Assembly: GCF_003626735.1 (NCBI RefSeq)
Contig: NZ_RBHX01000001.1
Coordinates: 2,480,001 to 2,544,000, forward strand
Origin: Microbacterium sp. CGR2
GTDB lineage: Bacteria > Actinomycetota > Actinomycetes > Actinomycetales > Microbacteriaceae
DNA: 64,000 nt
Reading direction: 5' to 3'
A model generated the notes under the pieces. The model saw only the letters and a list, made by a program, of their open reading frames with translations. It was not told where the DNA came from and searched no databases. Shown here piece by piece: positions 8,298 to 19,023 of the stretch (positions are counted from its first letter, which is position 1; every line of letters starts with the position of its first letter). The position numbers and the translations under genes are program-made.

Positions 8298-10358
8298 GTG
8301 GAGAACCTCTCCGAGACCCAGACCGATCAGACGACTCCGGTCGTCGACGCACCTGCGGCCGCTGATTCGAACACCGAAGCCGCGCCGGCGCGCAAGCGCG
8401 CACCGCGTCGCGCCAGCACTGCGACGGCAGCGGCGAAGGCCGAGAAGGCAGCCGAGAAGAGCACGACCGAGAAGGCGGATGCCGCGCAGGCGTCGTCCGC
8501 CCCCGAAGCGGCATCCTCCGGCGATGGCGCCGAGAAGACCGAGACCGCTCCGAAGGCGAAGGCCCCGCGTCGCAGCCGTGCGAAGAAGGCTGACGCGGAC
8601 GCTCCTGCGGCCGACGCTCCGTCCGAAGCGGCCCCCGCCGCCGGCGCTGAAGCTCCCGCCGAGACCGCTCCGAAGTCGACCGGTCGTGGCCGACGCGGAG
8701 CGCAGAAGCAGTCGACCGACGAAGCGACGACCGACGCCGGTTCCGCGGACTCCCCGCGGCAGGATGCCGCCCAGAAGGGGTCCTCGAACAAGGGCTCCTC
8801 GAACAGGGCTTCCTCGAACAGGGAGTCCGCGAACAACGATTCCGCGAGCAACGACTCCGCGAACAACGACTCCGCGCAGCAGGACTCGTCGCAGAAGGAC
8901 TCGTCGAAGAGCTCTTCTTCGCAGAAGGGCTCCGCCGGTAACGAGGGCACACAGAACAACGATTCGTCCGACTCGTCCGAGGCAAGCGACGAGCAGGGCG
9001 GCCGCGGACGCAACCGCAACCGCAGCCGCAACCGCGGTCGCGGACAGAACGGTGCCGCTCAGGAGCAGCAGCAGCAGCCGTCCGGTGACGACGACGACCA
9101 GTCGAACGGAAACAACCGCAACCGCCAGCGCAACAAGCGTCGCGGTGCCGCGCCCGTCGATGAGTTCGACACCGAGATCGGTGAGGACGACGTCCTGATC
9201 CCGATTGCGGGCATCCTCGATGTGCTCGACAACTACGCGTTCGTCCGCACCACCGGCTACCTCGCCGGCCCCAGTGACGTCTACGTCTCGCTCGGTCAGG
9301 TCAAGAAGTACAACCTCCGCAAGGGCGACGCGGTCGTCGGTTCGATCAAGCAGCCACGTGAGGGCGAGCAGCAGGGTCGCCAGAAGTACAACGCGCTCGT
9401 CAAGGTGGATTCGATCAACGGTCTTTCCGTCGACGATGCCGCCACGCGCGTGGAGTTCGGCAAGCTCACCCCGCTGTACCCGCAGGAGCGGTTGCAGCTG
9501 GAGACGGCGCCCGAGAAGCTGACCCAGCGGATCATCGATCTGATCGCTCCCATCGGCAAGGGCCAGCGCGGTCTCATCGTCGCGCCGCCGAAGGCGGGCA
9601 AGACCATCGTGCTGCAGCAGATCGCCGACGCGATCGCGCAGAACAACCCCGAGGTGCACCTCATGGTCGTGCTCGTCGACGAGCGCCCCGAAGAGGTCAC
9701 CGACATGGAGCGTTCGGTCAAGGGTGAGGTCATCGCCTCGACCTTCGATCGCCCGGCCGAAGATCACACCACGGTCGCCGAGCTCGCCATCGAACGCGCA
9801 AAGCGGCTCGTGGAGCTGGGCCGCGATGTCGTCGTCCTGCTCGACTCGATCACCCGCCTCGGCCGTGCGTACAACCTCGCAGCGCCGGCATCCGGTCGCG
9901 TCCTGACCGGGGGTGTCGACGCCTCCGCGCTCTACCCGCCGAAGCGTTTCTTCGGCGCGGCGCGCAACATCGAGAACGGCGGATCGCTCACGATCCTCGC
10001 GACGGCGCTCGTGGAGACCGGTTCCAAGATGGACGAGGTGATCTTCGAGGAGTTCAAGGGCACCGGCAACAGCGAGTTGCGCCTGTCGCGCTCGCTCGCC
10101 GACAAGCGCATCTTCCCGGCGGTCGACGTGAACGCGTCCAGCACGCGTCGCGAAGAGATGCTGCTCTCCGCCGACGAGGTCAAGATCACCTGGAAGCTGC
10201 GCCGCGCACTCGCCGGTCTCGACCAGCAGCAGGCCCTCGAGGTCGTCCTCGGCAAGCTCAAGGAGACGCACTCCAACGTCGAATTCCTCGTGCAGATGCA
10301 GAAGGCGATCCCCGGGATTCCCGCCGGCGGCCACGGGCACGACAACAACATCCGCTGA
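8298..10358 (+). CDS. rho: Transcription termination factor Rho
   Basis: Hexameric RNA-dependent ATPase that ends transcription. The GTG at 8298 is chosen because AAGGGAG lies five bases upstream; earlier in-frame ATGs have no ribosome site. The 686-residue product has about 287 N-terminal low-complexity residues: Ala/Lys/Glu-rich, then degenerate Ser/Asn/Lys repeats ([20 protein letters not shown]), then an Arg/Asn/Gln/Asp-rich stretch. The RNA-binding domain follows from about residue 288 ([13 protein letters not shown]). The Walker A segment APPKAGKT lies near 431-438, then the Walker B/Q-loop region [15 protein letters not shown]. Actinobacterial Rho proteins usually carry such an insertion. 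prfA starts ten bases after the stop. Confidence 0.97.
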   Translation: MENLSETQTDQTTPVVDAPAAADSNTEAAPARKRAPRRASTATAAAKAEKAAEKSTTEKADAAQASSAPEAASSGDGAEKTETAPKAKAPRRSRAKKADADAPAADAPSEAAPAAGAEAPAETAPKSTGRGRRGAQKQSTDEATTDAGSADSPRQDAAQKGSSNKGSSNRASSNRESANNDSASNDSANNDSAQQDSSQKDSSKSSSSQKGSAGNEGTQNNDSSDSSEASDEQGGRGRNRNRSRNRGRGQNGAAQEQQQQPSGDDDDQSNGNNRNRQRNKRRGAAPVDEFDTEIGEDDVLIPIAGILDVLDNYAFVRTTGYLAGPSDVYVSLGQVKKYNLRKGDAVVGSIKQPREGEQQGRQKYNALVKVDSINGLSVDDAATRVEFGKLTPLYPQERLQLETAPEKLTQRIIDLIAPIGKGQRGLIVAPPKAGKTIVLQQIADAIAQNNPEVHLMVVLVDERPEEVTDMERSVKGEVIASTFDRPAEDHTTVAELAIERAKRLVELGRDVVVLLDSITRLGRAYNLAAPASGRVLTGGVDASALYPPKRFFGAARNIENGGSLTILATALVETGSKMDEVIFEEFKGTGNSELRLSRSLADKRIFPAVDVNASSTRREEMLLSADEVKITWKLRRALAGLDQQQALEVVLGKLKETHSNVEFLVQMQKAIPGIPAGGHGHDNNIR

Positions 10359-10367
10359 GCGACTGAC

Positions 10368-11441
10368 GTGTTCGAGTCCGTCCAGACTCTGATCGACGAG
10401 CATCGCCGGGTTCAGGAGGAGCTCTCCGACCCGGCGGTGCACGCCGACGCAGGCAGGGCGAAGCGCGTGAATCGTCGCTACGCCGAGCTGTCCAGGATCG
10501 TCGCCGCGTACGACGCGTGGGCGGCGGCATCCGACGACCTGGAGGCAGCCCGGGAACTCGCGCGCGACGACGAGGCTTTCGCCGCCGAGGTCCCGAGTCT
10601 CGAAGAGGGCCTGCAGGCCGCTCAGGAGCGTTTGCGGCGACTGCTGATCCCGCGGGATCCGGACGACGCGCGCGACGTGATCATGGAGATCAAGGCGGGG
10701 GAGGGCGGCGCGGAATCGGCGCTGTTCGCCGCCGACCTGCTGCGCATGTATGTGCAGTACGCCGCGTCCCGCGGGTGGAAGACAGAGCTTCTCGAGCGCA
10801 ATGAATCCGATCTCGGCGGATACAAGGATGTGCAGGTCGCGATCAAGGGATCATCCGCTGATCCCGCGCAGGGCGTCTGGGCGCATCTGAAGTACGAGGG
10901 TGGCGTGCACCGCGTGCAGCGTGTGCCCGCGACGGAGTCTCAGGGACGTATCCACACATCGACCACCGGCGTGCTGGTGTTCCCCGAGGTCGACGAGCCC
11001 GAAGAGATCCAGATCGACCAGAACGATCTCAAGATCGACGTCTTCCGTTCATCCGGACCCGGCGGCCAGTCCGTGAACACCACCGACTCGGCTGTGCGCA
11101 TCACGCACGTGCCGTCAGGCATCGTCGTGTCGATGCAGAACGAGAAGTCGCAGCTGCAGAACCGCGAGGCCGCGATGCGCGTGCTCCGTGCGAGGTTGCT
11201 CGCCAAGCAGCAGGAGGAGCTGGATGCCGCGGCATCCGATGCGCGCAAGTCGCAGATCCGTGGAATGGACCGCTCCGAGCGCATCCGCACGTACAACTTC
11301 CCCGAGAACCGCATCGCCGATCACCGGACGGGCTTCAAGGCGTACAACCTCGATCAGGTGATGGACGGCGCTCTCGGCCCCATCATCGACAGCGCGATCG
11401 CCGCCGACGAGGAAGCCCGTCTCGCCGCAGTCGGCAGCTGA
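10368..11441 (+). CDS. prfA: Peptide chain release factor 1
   Basis: Recognises UAA and UAG in the ribosomal A site and triggers peptide release. The codon-recognition tripeptide is PAT in [13 protein letters not shown], the RF1 (not RF2) type. The catalytic GGQ is at residues 232-234 in [17 protein letters not shown]; its Gln is normally methylated by PrmC, encoded 1.6 kb downstream. Length 357 is normal. The GTG start at 10368 lies ten bases after the rho stop, so rho and prfA probably share a transcript. Confidence 0.97.
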   Translation: MFESVQTLIDEHRRVQEELSDPAVHADAGRAKRVNRRYAELSRIVAAYDAWAAASDDLEAARELARDDEAFAAEVPSLEEGLQAAQERLRRLLIPRDPDDARDVIMEIKAGEGGAESALFAADLLRMYVQYAASRGWKTELLERNESDLGGYKDVQVAIKGSSADPAQGVWAHLKYEGGVHRVQRVPATESQGRIHTSTTGVLVFPEVDEPEEIQIDQNDLKIDVFRSSGPGGQSVNTTDSAVRITHVPSGIVVSMQNEKSQLQNREAAMRVLRARLLAKQQEELDAAASDARKSQIRGMDRSERIRTYNFPENRIADHRTGFKAYNLDQVMDGALGPIIDSAIAADEEARLAAVGS

Positions 11442-11452
11442 GCCGGCTCCCG

Positions 11453-12022
11453 TCAGATGGAGTAGTCGGGCGCGGTGAGCAGCGCCGGCGTGGCTTCGCC
11501 GACCGTGCGCTGGCGTTGTTTGGCCGGAACGCCGACGAGGATGCTCTGGGCCGGAGCGTCCCGGGTCACCACGGCGTTGGCCCCGACGACCGATCCCGCT
11601 CCGATGGTCACCGGTCCCAGGATCTTCGCTCCTGCGCCCACGGCGACCCCGTCGCCCAATGTCGGATGCCGTTTGCCGGAATCCCGTGTCCGGCCTCCGA
11701 GGGTGACGCCGTGGTAGAGCATCACGTCGTCTCCCACCTCAGCCGTCTCGCCGATGACGACCCCCGTGCCGTGGTCGATGAAGAAGCGTCGACCGATCTT
11801 CGCACCGGGGTGGATCTCCACGCCGGTCAGCCATCGTGAGAGTTGAGAAGCGGCGCGGGCGAGCAGCCGGAGACGTCGCCGCCACAGAGCGTGCGAGACC
11901 CGGTGCGCCCAGATCGCGTGAAGCCCCGGGTACAGCAGCGCGACCTCTATGGAACTCCGCGCCGCGGGGTCGCGAAGACGTGCTGCCGCGATGTCCTCGC
12001 GCATTCGACCGATCATGTCCAT
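11453..12022 (-). CDS. cysE: Serine O-acetyltransferase
   Basis: Acetylates L-serine with acetyl-CoA to give O-acetylserine, the substrate of the adjacent CysK. At 189 residues this is the short form, with little of the N-terminal helical domain of the E. coli enzyme. The left-handed beta-helix hexapeptide repeats run from about residue 66 ([21 protein letters not shown]) and include the catalytic [12 protein letters not shown] segment and [13 protein letters not shown]. It lies eight bases downstream of the cysK stop, so the two form an operon. Together they split prfA from prmC on the opposite strand. Confidence 0.95.
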   Translation of the reverse strand: MDMIGRMREDIAAARLRDPAARSSIEVALLYPGLHAIWAHRVSHALWRRRLRLLARAASQLSRWLTGVEIHPGAKIGRRFFIDHGTGVVIGETAEVGDDVMLYHGVTLGGRTRDSGKRHPTLGDGVAVGAGAKILGPVTIGAGSVVGANAVVTRDAPAQSILVGVPAKQRQRTVGEATPALLTAPDYSI

Positions 12023-12030
12023 CGACGCGA

Positions 12031-12969
12031 TCAGTCCTCCCGGAGGTCCTCGAAGAGTGCGGTGGACAAGTACCGCTCTCCGGTGTCGGGGAGGATGACG
12101 ACGATCGTCTTGCCGGCGTTCTCCGGGCGGGCCGCGACCTTCAGAGCCGCCGACACGGCGGCCCCGCAGGACATGCCGACGAGGAGGCCCTCCTTGGCCA
12201 TCAGCTCGCGCGCGACGCGGATGGACTCATCGAACTCGGCGGTGATGACCTCGTCGAGCACGTCGCGGTCGAGGACGGCGGGTACGAAGTTCGGACCGAT
12301 GCCCTGGATCTTGTGGGGGCCGGGGTGGCCCTCGGTGAGAACGGGGGAGTCCTTCGGCTCGACGGCGATGACCTGGACGTCGGGCTTGGCGGCCTTGAGC
12401 GCCTGGCCGGTGCCGGTGACGGTTCCGCCGGTGCCGACGCCCGCGATGAAGATGTCCACGTTGCCGTCCGTGTCGCGGAGGATCTCCTGCGCGGTCGTCT
12501 CGCGGTGGATCTGCGGGTTCGCGGCGTTCTCGAACTGGCGGATCCAGATGGCGCCGGGAGTCTCGGCGACGATGCGCTTCGTCTCCTCGATCGCGCCGCT
12601 CATGCCCTTGGTCGGATCGGTCAGCACGATCTGCGCGCCGAAAGCCTTGAGCAGCACGCGCCGTTCCTTCGACATCGAGGCCGGCATCGTCAGGATCACG
12701 TTGTATCCGCGGGCGGCGCCGACCATCGCGAGCGCGATCCCGGTGTTTCCGCTGGTCGATTCGACGATGGTCCCGCCGGGCTTCAGTTCTCCCGAGGCCT
12801 CGGCCGCGTTGATCATCGCGATCCCGATGCGATCCTTCACGCTGGACGCCGGGTTGTAGTACTCGAGCTTGGCGAGAACGGTTGCGCCCAAACCTTCTGT
12901 CACCCGATTCAGGCGGACGAGCGGAGTGTTGCCGAACGCGGTCGTGATGTCGGAGTGGATTCCGGTCAT
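12031..12969 (-). CDS. cysK: Cysteine synthase A (O-acetylserine sulfhydrylase)
   Basis: PLP enzyme making cysteine from O-acetylserine and sulfide. The PLP lysine is K45 in [11 protein letters not shown]. The [11 protein letters not shown] loop binds the substrate carboxylate, and [12 protein letters not shown] binds the cofactor phosphate. Length 312 is typical of CysK. The start ATG follows GGAAGG. It is the first gene of a cysK-cysE operon, and the C-terminal end of CysE (YSI) ends in Ile as usual for formation of the cysteine synthase complex. Confidence 0.96.
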   Translation of the reverse strand: MTGIHSDITTAFGNTPLVRLNRVTEGLGATVLAKLEYYNPASSVKDRIGIAMINAAEASGELKPGGTIVESTSGNTGIALAMVGAARGYNVILTMPASMSKERRVLLKAFGAQIVLTDPTKGMSGAIEETKRIVAETPGAIWIRQFENAANPQIHRETTAQEILRDTDGNVDIFIAGVGTGGTVTGTGQALKAAKPDVQVIAVEPKDSPVLTEGHPGPHKIQGIGPNFVPAVLDRDVLDEVITAEFDESIRVARELMAKEGLLVGMSCGAAVSAALKVAARPENAGKTIVVILPDTGERYLSTALFEDLRED

Positions 12970-13002
12970 GAGGAGCCTTCCTTTACGGGTCGCTGCCGCA
13001 CC

Positions 13003-13008
13003 AGCCTA
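13003..13008 (-). promoter_or_regulatory. -10 element TAGGCT, cysK-cysE
   Basis: The hexamer lies 33 bases before the cysK ATG and would give a leader of about 27 bases carrying the GGAAGG ribosome site. Confidence 0.45.
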
Positions 13009-13054
13009 AGTGAGGTGTTCTCCTCGACGGGCAATGTGACAGCTGGTTGCACTC

Positions 13055-13060
13055 TACGCT
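13055..13060 (+). promoter_or_regulatory. -10 element TACGCT, prmC
   Basis: Exactly six bases separate this hexamer from the prmC ATG, predicting a leaderless message. Confidence 0.55.
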
Positions 13061-13066
13061 GGACGC

Positions 13067-13927
13067 ATGCCCGAGAACTCCCTCGCCGCGCTCGTGCGCA
13101 CGGCGACTCAGCGCCTCGTCGACGCCGGGGTGCCGGATGCGCTGGTCGACGCCGAACTGCTCGCCGGTCATGTCCTCGGGCTCGGCCGCGGCGAGGTGCA
13201 GGCTGCGCTCGTGCGTGGTGATGGTCTGAACGATGAAGACGCCGCCCGATTCGTCGAGCTGACCGCTCGGAGGGCGGGGCGTGAGCCGCTTCAACACATC
13301 ACGGGGACCGCCCCGTTTCGTCATCTGGTGTTGGCCGTCGGCCCGGGGGTCTTCGTTCCTCGTCCCGAGACCGAGACCGTCGTGCAGTTCGCGATCGATG
13401 CCCTGCAGAACGCGCCGGAGCCCGCACCGATCGGAGTCGACCTGGGCACCGGGAGCGGGGCGATCGCTTTGTCGATGGCGACCGAGGTGCCGCACGCCCG
13501 CATCCACGCGGCCGAGCTCTCACCGGAGGCCCACGCCTGGGCTGCTCGGAACACCGCGGGCGCCGAGAATCTGACCCTCGTGCTGTCCGACCTGAGCGAG
13601 GCGTTCCCCGAGTTGGACGGCACCGTGACCGTGGTCATCTCGAATCCCCCCTACGTGCCGGATGCGGCAGTCCCGCGTGACCCGGAGGTGCGGCTGTTCG
13701 ACCCCGCGATGGCCCTCTACGGCGGACCGGACGGTCTCGACATCGTCCGCGTCCTCAGCTCAAGAGCGCTGCGGTTGCTACGCTCCGGCGGCCTGCTGGT
13801 CATCGAACACGGGGAATCGCAGGGCGAGTCGATCCGCGGCCTGCTCACCGCAGACGGGTGGCGCGCGACGGCGACCCACCGCGACCTCACCTCGCGCGAC
13901 CGGGCGACGACCGCCATTCGGCCCTGA
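13067..13927 (+). CDS. prmC: Peptide chain release factor N5-glutamine methyltransferase
   Basis: S-adenosylmethionine-dependent methylase of the GGQ glutamine in release factors 1 and 2. The N-terminal helical domain is followed by the SAM-binding GVDLGTGSGAIALSM motif and the catalytic NPPYVP motif at residues 193-198. The family feature EHGESQG is near the C-terminus. Length 286 is normal. Its substrate gene prfA is upstream, separated only by the inverted cysK-cysE pair. tsaC follows at 52 bases with its own -10-like sequence. Confidence 0.96.
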   Translation: MPENSLAALVRTATQRLVDAGVPDALVDAELLAGHVLGLGRGEVQAALVRGDGLNDEDAARFVELTARRAGREPLQHITGTAPFRHLVLAVGPGVFVPRPETETVVQFAIDALQNAPEPAPIGVDLGTGSGAIALSMATEVPHARIHAAELSPEAHAWAARNTAGAENLTLVLSDLSEAFPELDGTVTVVISNPPYVPDAAVPRDPEVRLFDPAMALYGGPDGLDIVRVLSSRALRLLRSGGLLVIEHGESQGESIRGLLTADGWRATATHRDLTSRDRATTAIRP

Positions 13928-13964
13928 TCAGGGCACTCCGAGCATCGGCGGAACCCGGCCCGGA

Positions 13965-13970
13965 TAGAAT
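13965..13970 (+). promoter_or_regulatory. -10 element TAGAAT, tsaC
   Basis: A strong TANNNT hexamer nine bases before the tsaC ATG; the transcript would begin at or within a few bases of the start codon. Confidence 0.55.
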
Positions 13971-13979
13971 CGTCAGGTC

Positions 13980-14702
13980 ATGTCTACGATCTTCGACTGC
14001 AGCGATGAGGCGCAGCTGCTCGCCGGAATGCGCAATGCGCGCCAAGCGATCGGCCGCGGTGAGCTCATCGTCATGCCCACAGACACCGTCTACGGTCTCG
14101 CTGCCGACGCATTCTCCCCGACTGCGGTGCAGCGACTCCTCGATGCCAAAGGACGGGGGCGCGATCAGCCTCCGCCCGTGCTCGTCGGCACGAAAGAGAC
14201 GTTGGCGGCACTGGCCGAGACCGTCCCCGAGCCCGTCCAGCGTCTCGTCGACGAGTTCTGGCCCGGCGGTCTCACCATCGTGCTGCCCGCACAGCCTTCT
14301 CTCGCGTGGGACCTGGGTGACACGCTCGGCACGGTGGCGGTCCGGATGCCGGAGGGACGGATCGCACTGGAGCTCCTCGTCGAGACGGGTCCGCTGGCCG
14401 TCTCCAGCGCGAATCTCACCGGGCACGCCGCAGCCATCTCCGCCTTCGATGCGGAGCGCATGCTCGGCGACAGCGTGGCCGTCTACCTCGACGGCGGGAT
14501 GAGCAAGGACGGAATCGCCTCGACGATCGTCGACGCCACTTCGCTCGTTCGGCGAGGTCCGGATGCCGAGCCGGGTGTCGTCCGCATCCTCCGCCACGGC
14601 GTGGTCACCCGCGCGCAGCTCGAGGAAGTCCTCGGAGAGTTGCTCGAGCCGGAAGATCATCATGACGGCCATCCGGATGATCCACAGGACGGGGATTCGT
14701 GA
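13980..14702 (+). CDS. tsaC: L-threonylcarbamoyladenylate synthase (TsaC/Sua5/YrdC)
   Basis: Makes threonylcarbamoyl-AMP for the t6A37 modification of ANN-decoding tRNAs. The YrdC domain spans nearly all of the protein: MPTDTVYGLAADA, the KGRGRDQPPPVLV loop (normally KxRxxxxPL) and the VSSANLTG segment. The 240-residue length with only a short acidic tail (EPEDHHDGHPDDPQDGDS) indicates a TsaC-type enzyme without the Sua5 domain. Its stop overlaps the GTG start of the next gene, so the two are translationally coupled. Confidence 0.93.
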   Translation: MSTIFDCSDEAQLLAGMRNARQAIGRGELIVMPTDTVYGLAADAFSPTAVQRLLDAKGRGRDQPPPVLVGTKETLAALAETVPEPVQRLVDEFWPGGLTIVLPAQPSLAWDLGDTLGTVAVRMPEGRIALELLVETGPLAVSSANLTGHAAAISAFDAERMLGDSVAVYLDGGMSKDGIASTIVDATSLVRRGPDAEPGVVRILRHGVVTRAQLEEVLGELLEPEDHHDGHPDDPQDGDS

Positions 14703-15868
14703 AGCAGTATCTCTTCACGATCGTCCTCACCGCCGTCGTCACCTTCGCGTTGACCTGGGCGGTGTGGCGTCTCAGCCTCCGCTTCAAGCTGTATCCCGGC
14801 ATCCGTGAGCGCGACGTGCACACCACGCCGACCCCGCGGCTCGGCGGCGTCGCGATCTTCCTCGGCATCGCCGTCGCCTTCGGCGTCTCCGCCACGAATC
14901 CGTTCTTCCAGAGCATCTGGATCCCGCCGTCCACGATGTGGTCGATCCTCGGGGCATCCTTCCTCATCGCCGTGATCGGCGTCGTCGACGACCTCTGGGA
15001 CATCGACTGGATGATCAAGCTCGGCGCCCAGTTCCTCGCCGCCGGGATCATCACGGTGGGCGGGGGACTGCAGATCCTCTCGCTGCCTTTCGGGGACCTG
15101 ATCGTGTTCTCGAGCTGGGTGAGCATCACGATGACGATGTTCGCGATCGTGATCGTCATGAACGCGGTGAACTTCATCGACGGCCTCGACGGCCTCGTAG
15201 CCGGGGTGTGCCTCATCTCGAACGGCGTCTTCTTCGCCTACTCCTACATCTTCACCCGCGACTCCGGTGCCTCGAGCTACTTCAACCTCTCGACTTTCCT
15301 CGCCGCCGTCCTGATCGGAGCGTGCCTGGGGTTCCTGCCGCTGAACTGGAGTCCGGCCAAGCTCTTCATGGGCGACTCCGGTGCGCTGGTGATCGGGTTG
15401 CTGATGTCGACCTCCGCGATCGCCCTCACGGGGCAGATGGACCCGTCCGCCCTCGATCCCGAGCAGATCGGACGGTCGCAGCTGCTGGGTGCGTTCATCC
15501 CCATCCTGCTGCCGCTGCTGGTCGTCCTGCTGCCGCTGCTGGACTTCGGTCTCGCCGTGCTTCGCCGCATGACCGCAGGGAAGTCGCCGTTCGCTCCCGA
15601 TCGCAAGCACCTGCACCACCGGATGCTCGACCTCGGTCACCGCGACCGTGATGCGGTGCTCATCTTCTATGCGTGGACGGCGGTCATCTCGCTCGCCGTT
15701 CTGCTGATGTACGTCGGCGCCCGAGAAGACTGGCCAGGCCAGTACCTCCCCGGCGTGGCGTTCGGCGTCGTGGGCATCGCGGCCTGCCTCGTCATCACCC
15801 TGAGTCCTACTCGCCGCAAGAAGCGCGCGGCGGGCGTTGCACCCGACCCGACACCCGTGGAGTCCTGA
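14699..15868 (+). CDS. WecA/TagO-like undecaprenyl-phosphate glycosyl-1-phosphate transferase
   Basis: Polytopic membrane enzyme (389 residues, about ten to eleven helices) of the MraY/WecA family. It would transfer a HexNAc-1-phosphate from a UDP-sugar to undecaprenyl (or decaprenyl) phosphate, starting a cell-wall glycopolymer. Visible signatures are RDVHTTPTPRLGG, the DDLWDIDW acidic pair, NFIDGLDGL, FMGDSGAL and the HLHHRMLDLGH histidine motif. The last four distinguish WecA/TagO from MraY only loosely, and absence of a dcw context favours the former. The GTG at 14699 overlaps the tsaC stop by four bases. It precedes the ATP synthase operon as in many Actinobacteria. Confidence 0.88.
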   Translation: MKQYLFTIVLTAVVTFALTWAVWRLSLRFKLYPGIRERDVHTTPTPRLGGVAIFLGIAVAFGVSATNPFFQSIWIPPSTMWSILGASFLIAVIGVVDDLWDIDWMIKLGAQFLAAGIITVGGGLQILSLPFGDLIVFSSWVSITMTMFAIVIVMNAVNFIDGLDGLVAGVCLISNGVFFAYSYIFTRDSGASSYFNLSTFLAAVLIGACLGFLPLNWSPAKLFMGDSGALVIGLLMSTSAIALTGQMDPSALDPEQIGRSQLLGAFIPILLPLLVVLLPLLDFGLAVLRRMTAGKSPFAPDRKHLHHRMLDLGHRDRDAVLIFYAWTAVISLAVLLMYVGAREDWPGQYLPGVAFGVVGIAACLVITLSPTRRKKRAAGVAPDPTPVES

Positions 15869-16386
15869 TGAGCCCGAGCCCCGTTTCCAGCACCCCGATC
15901 CTGCGACGGACCCTGATCTGGTCGGCGGTGGCGGCGGCGGCACTCGCGGTCGTGGCCGGGACGGTCGGTTTCCTCGTCGGGCAAGGGGAGGGGCTCGTCA
16001 GCGGCCTCCTCGGCGTCCTCCTGTCGGTGCTGTTCCTGGCCATCACCGGCATCAGCATCCTCGTCGCCAACCGGTGGTACGGCGATCCGCTCTACGTGCA
16101 GTTCTTCTTCGCGATCGTGCTGGGAGGGTGGCTGCTCAAGCTCGGCGTCTTCATCGTGGTGATGATCCTGCTCAGCGGTCAGCCCTGGCTGCACCCCATG
16201 GTGTTCTTCCTCTCGATCGTCGCCGGCGTGATCATGTCGCTGGTCGTCGACGTGGTCGTCCTGAGCAGGATGCGGCTGCCCAACGTGAGCGACACGACGC
16301 TCCCCACGGAGGTGCCGGAGGATCGCGCTCCCGGCAGCGCCAACCACCGCTCTGACGACCCCGCCGACAGCGGCCCTCGGTCTTAG
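15868..16386 (+). CDS. atpI: AtpI-like membrane protein
   Basis: A 172-residue protein with four hydrophobic helices between about residues 15 and 130 and a hydrophilic acidic tail. Its place directly before atpB and its size match AtpI/uncI, a helper for c-ring assembly or a Mg2+ or Ca2+ transporter in other bacteria. The sequence itself gives only weak family evidence, so the name rests mainly on position and topology. The ATG overlaps the preceding stop (TGATG), implying coupling to the WecA-like gene. Confidence 0.7.
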   Translation: MSPSPVSSTPILRRTLIWSAVAAAALAVVAGTVGFLVGQGEGLVSGLLGVLLSVLFLAITGISILVANRWYGDPLYVQFFFAIVLGGWLLKLGVFIVVMILLSGQPWLHPMVFFLSIVAGVIMSLVVDVVVLSRMRLPNVSDTTLPTEVPEDRAPGSANHRSDDPADSGPRS

Positions 16387-16404
16387 GGGACCCTCAGATT
16401 CTGA

Positions 16405-16410
16405 TAGTGT
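16405..16410 (+). promoter_or_regulatory. -10 element TAGTGT, atp operon
   Basis: Sits in the 93-base gap between atpI and atpB. Initiation near 16417 would produce a leader of about 60 bases. The -35 region is not recognisable. Confidence 0.4.
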
Positions 16411-16479
16411 TGAGACGTGCCCGCCGCTCGCCCGCGAGCGCTTGCGCTGTGAAGCACACCGACCATCGTCGCCCCGGTT

Positions 16480-17612
<1,133 letters not shown>

Positions 17613-17639
17613 TCCCTACCGACTTCTGAAGGAGACAGG

Positions 17640-18185
17640 ATGCTGAACGCTCTTGTCACGAACCTCGCAGCTGAGGGCGAAGCGGTCAACAACCCGCTGA
17701 TCCCCGCGTGGTACGACATCATCTGGTCGGCGCTGTGGTTCGTCATCATTCTCGTCGTCGTGTGGAAGGTCGCCCTTCCCAAGCTGACGAAGATGCTCGA
17801 CGAGCGTTCGGCTGCCATCGAGGGCAACATCGCGAAGGCTGACGAGGCGCAGAAGCAGGCCGAAGCAGCGCTCGAGGAGTACACCCGACAGCTGGCCGAA
17901 GCACGCACCGAGGCCGGTGAGATCCGTGAGGCCGCCCGCGAGGACGGCAAGAAGATCGTCGCCGAGGCCAAGGACGCCGCCACCAGCGAGGCAGCACGCA
18001 TCACCGCGACCGCGCACACGCAGATCGAGGCTGAGCGTCAGACCGCTTTCGTCTCCCTTCGCAGCGAGGTGGGCTCGCTCGCCCTCGACCTCGCCGGCGG
18101 TGTGGTCGGAGAGACTCTCTCCGACCATGCCCGTGCGACGGCTGTCGTGGATCGCTTCCTCGCGGATCTCGAGGCGGCGAAGTAA
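17640..18185 (+). CDS. atpF: F1Fo ATP synthase subunit b
   Basis: Peripheral-stalk subunit with one N-terminal transmembrane helix (IIWSALWFVIILVVVWKVALP, about residues 28-47) and a long Ala/Glu/Lys-rich amphipathic coiled coil. Length 181. The ATG follows GAAGGAGACAGG. Its stop overlaps the atpH start, so the two stalk subunits are translationally coupled. Confidence 0.96.
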   Translation: MLNALVTNLAAEGEAVNNPLIPAWYDIIWSALWFVIILVVVWKVALPKLTKMLDERSAAIEGNIAKADEAQKQAEAALEEYTRQLAEARTEAGEIREAAREDGKKIVAEAKDAATSEAARITATAHTQIEAERQTAFVSLRSEVGSLALDLAGGVVGETLSDHARATAVVDRFLADLEAAK

Positions 18186-18976
18186 TGGGCAGCGCGACCA
18201 CTCAGGCACTCGCGGCATCCATCGAGACGCTTGCCGCAGCGAACGGCGTCACGCTCGACACCGCACGGGAGCTCTTCGCTGCCGCGCGCGCCGTCAGCGA
18301 GTCGTCCCAGCTGAGCGGCGCGCTCGCTGACCCTTCGGCTCCGGTCGAGGCACGCAGGAACGTCGTCGCAGCGGTCTTCGGCGCGTTCTCAGAAGACGCG
18401 AAGAGCGTTCTGAAGACGGCCGTGGCCGAGCGGTGGTCGAACGCCGATCAACTGGTGGACGGCATCGAGGAACTCGCAATCCGCGCGGCGTCCATCGCGG
18501 AACCCGACGCTGACATCGAGGGCGAGATCTTCGGATTCTCTCGGGTTATCGCCGCCAACGCCGAGCTGGAGCTCGCCCTGGGCACCCGCCTCGGGGGAGA
18601 AGACGCGAAGGTGACGCTTGTCGAGCGACTGCTCGCCGATGGCGCCACCAGCGCTCCGGCGAAACTGATCGTCTCGTCGCTCGTGCGGCAGCCGCGTGGC
18701 CGCCGCATTCGTCAGTTGCTCAACCGCGCCATGCGCATCGTCTCGGCCCAGCACGGTCGAGTCGTGGCGACGGTCCACACCGCAACGCCGCTCAACGAGG
18801 CGCAGCGTACCCGTCTCAGCGACGCGCTCTCGCGTCGTTACGACGGCAGGGTCTCGCTCAACGTCGTCATCGACCCTGCCGTCGTCGGAGGCCTGCGCGT
18901 GCAGATCGCCGACGACGTCATCGACGGCAGCATCTCCGCTCGACTCGCAGATCTTCGCCAGAAGCTCGCGGGCTAA
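18185..18976 (+). CDS. atpH: F1Fo ATP synthase subunit delta
   Basis: Connects the peripheral stalk to the top of F1. The 263-residue protein carries the OSCP/delta domain with the C-terminal signature [23 protein letters not shown]. It is longer than the roughly 180-residue E. coli delta but normal for Actinobacteria. It is not the b-delta fusion found in mycobacteria, because atpF is separate here. Confidence 0.95.
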   Translation: MGSATTQALAASIETLAAANGVTLDTARELFAAARAVSESSQLSGALADPSAPVEARRNVVAAVFGAFSEDAKSVLKTAVAERWSNADQLVDGIEELAIRAASIAEPDADIEGEIFGFSRVIAANAELELALGTRLGGEDAKVTLVERLLADGATSAPAKLIVSSLVRQPRGRRIRQLLNRAMRIVSAQHGRVVATVHTATPLNEAQRTRLSDALSRRYDGRVSLNVVIDPAVVGGLRVQIADDVIDGSISARLADLRQKLAG

Positions 18977-19023
18977 CACGACTTCGCGCGGGGAACCGCG
19001 CACCCAGATACAAAGGGAAGACA

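Noticed and set aside
8770..8940. Possible CRISPR or tandem-repeat array
   Set aside because: The repeats are short, in frame, degenerate and part of the Rho Ser/Asn-rich segment, with no spacers.
8268..10442. A 724-codon open frame antisense to rho
   Set aside because: It mirrors rho codon-for-codon in a high-GC region, is Arg/Val/Leu-biased without any domain, and has no start signal. Rho on the plus strand has all expected motifs.
11836..13221. Long plus-strand frames opposite cysK and cysE
   Set aside because: Shadow frames; the minus strand encodes intact CysK and CysE with catalytic residues.
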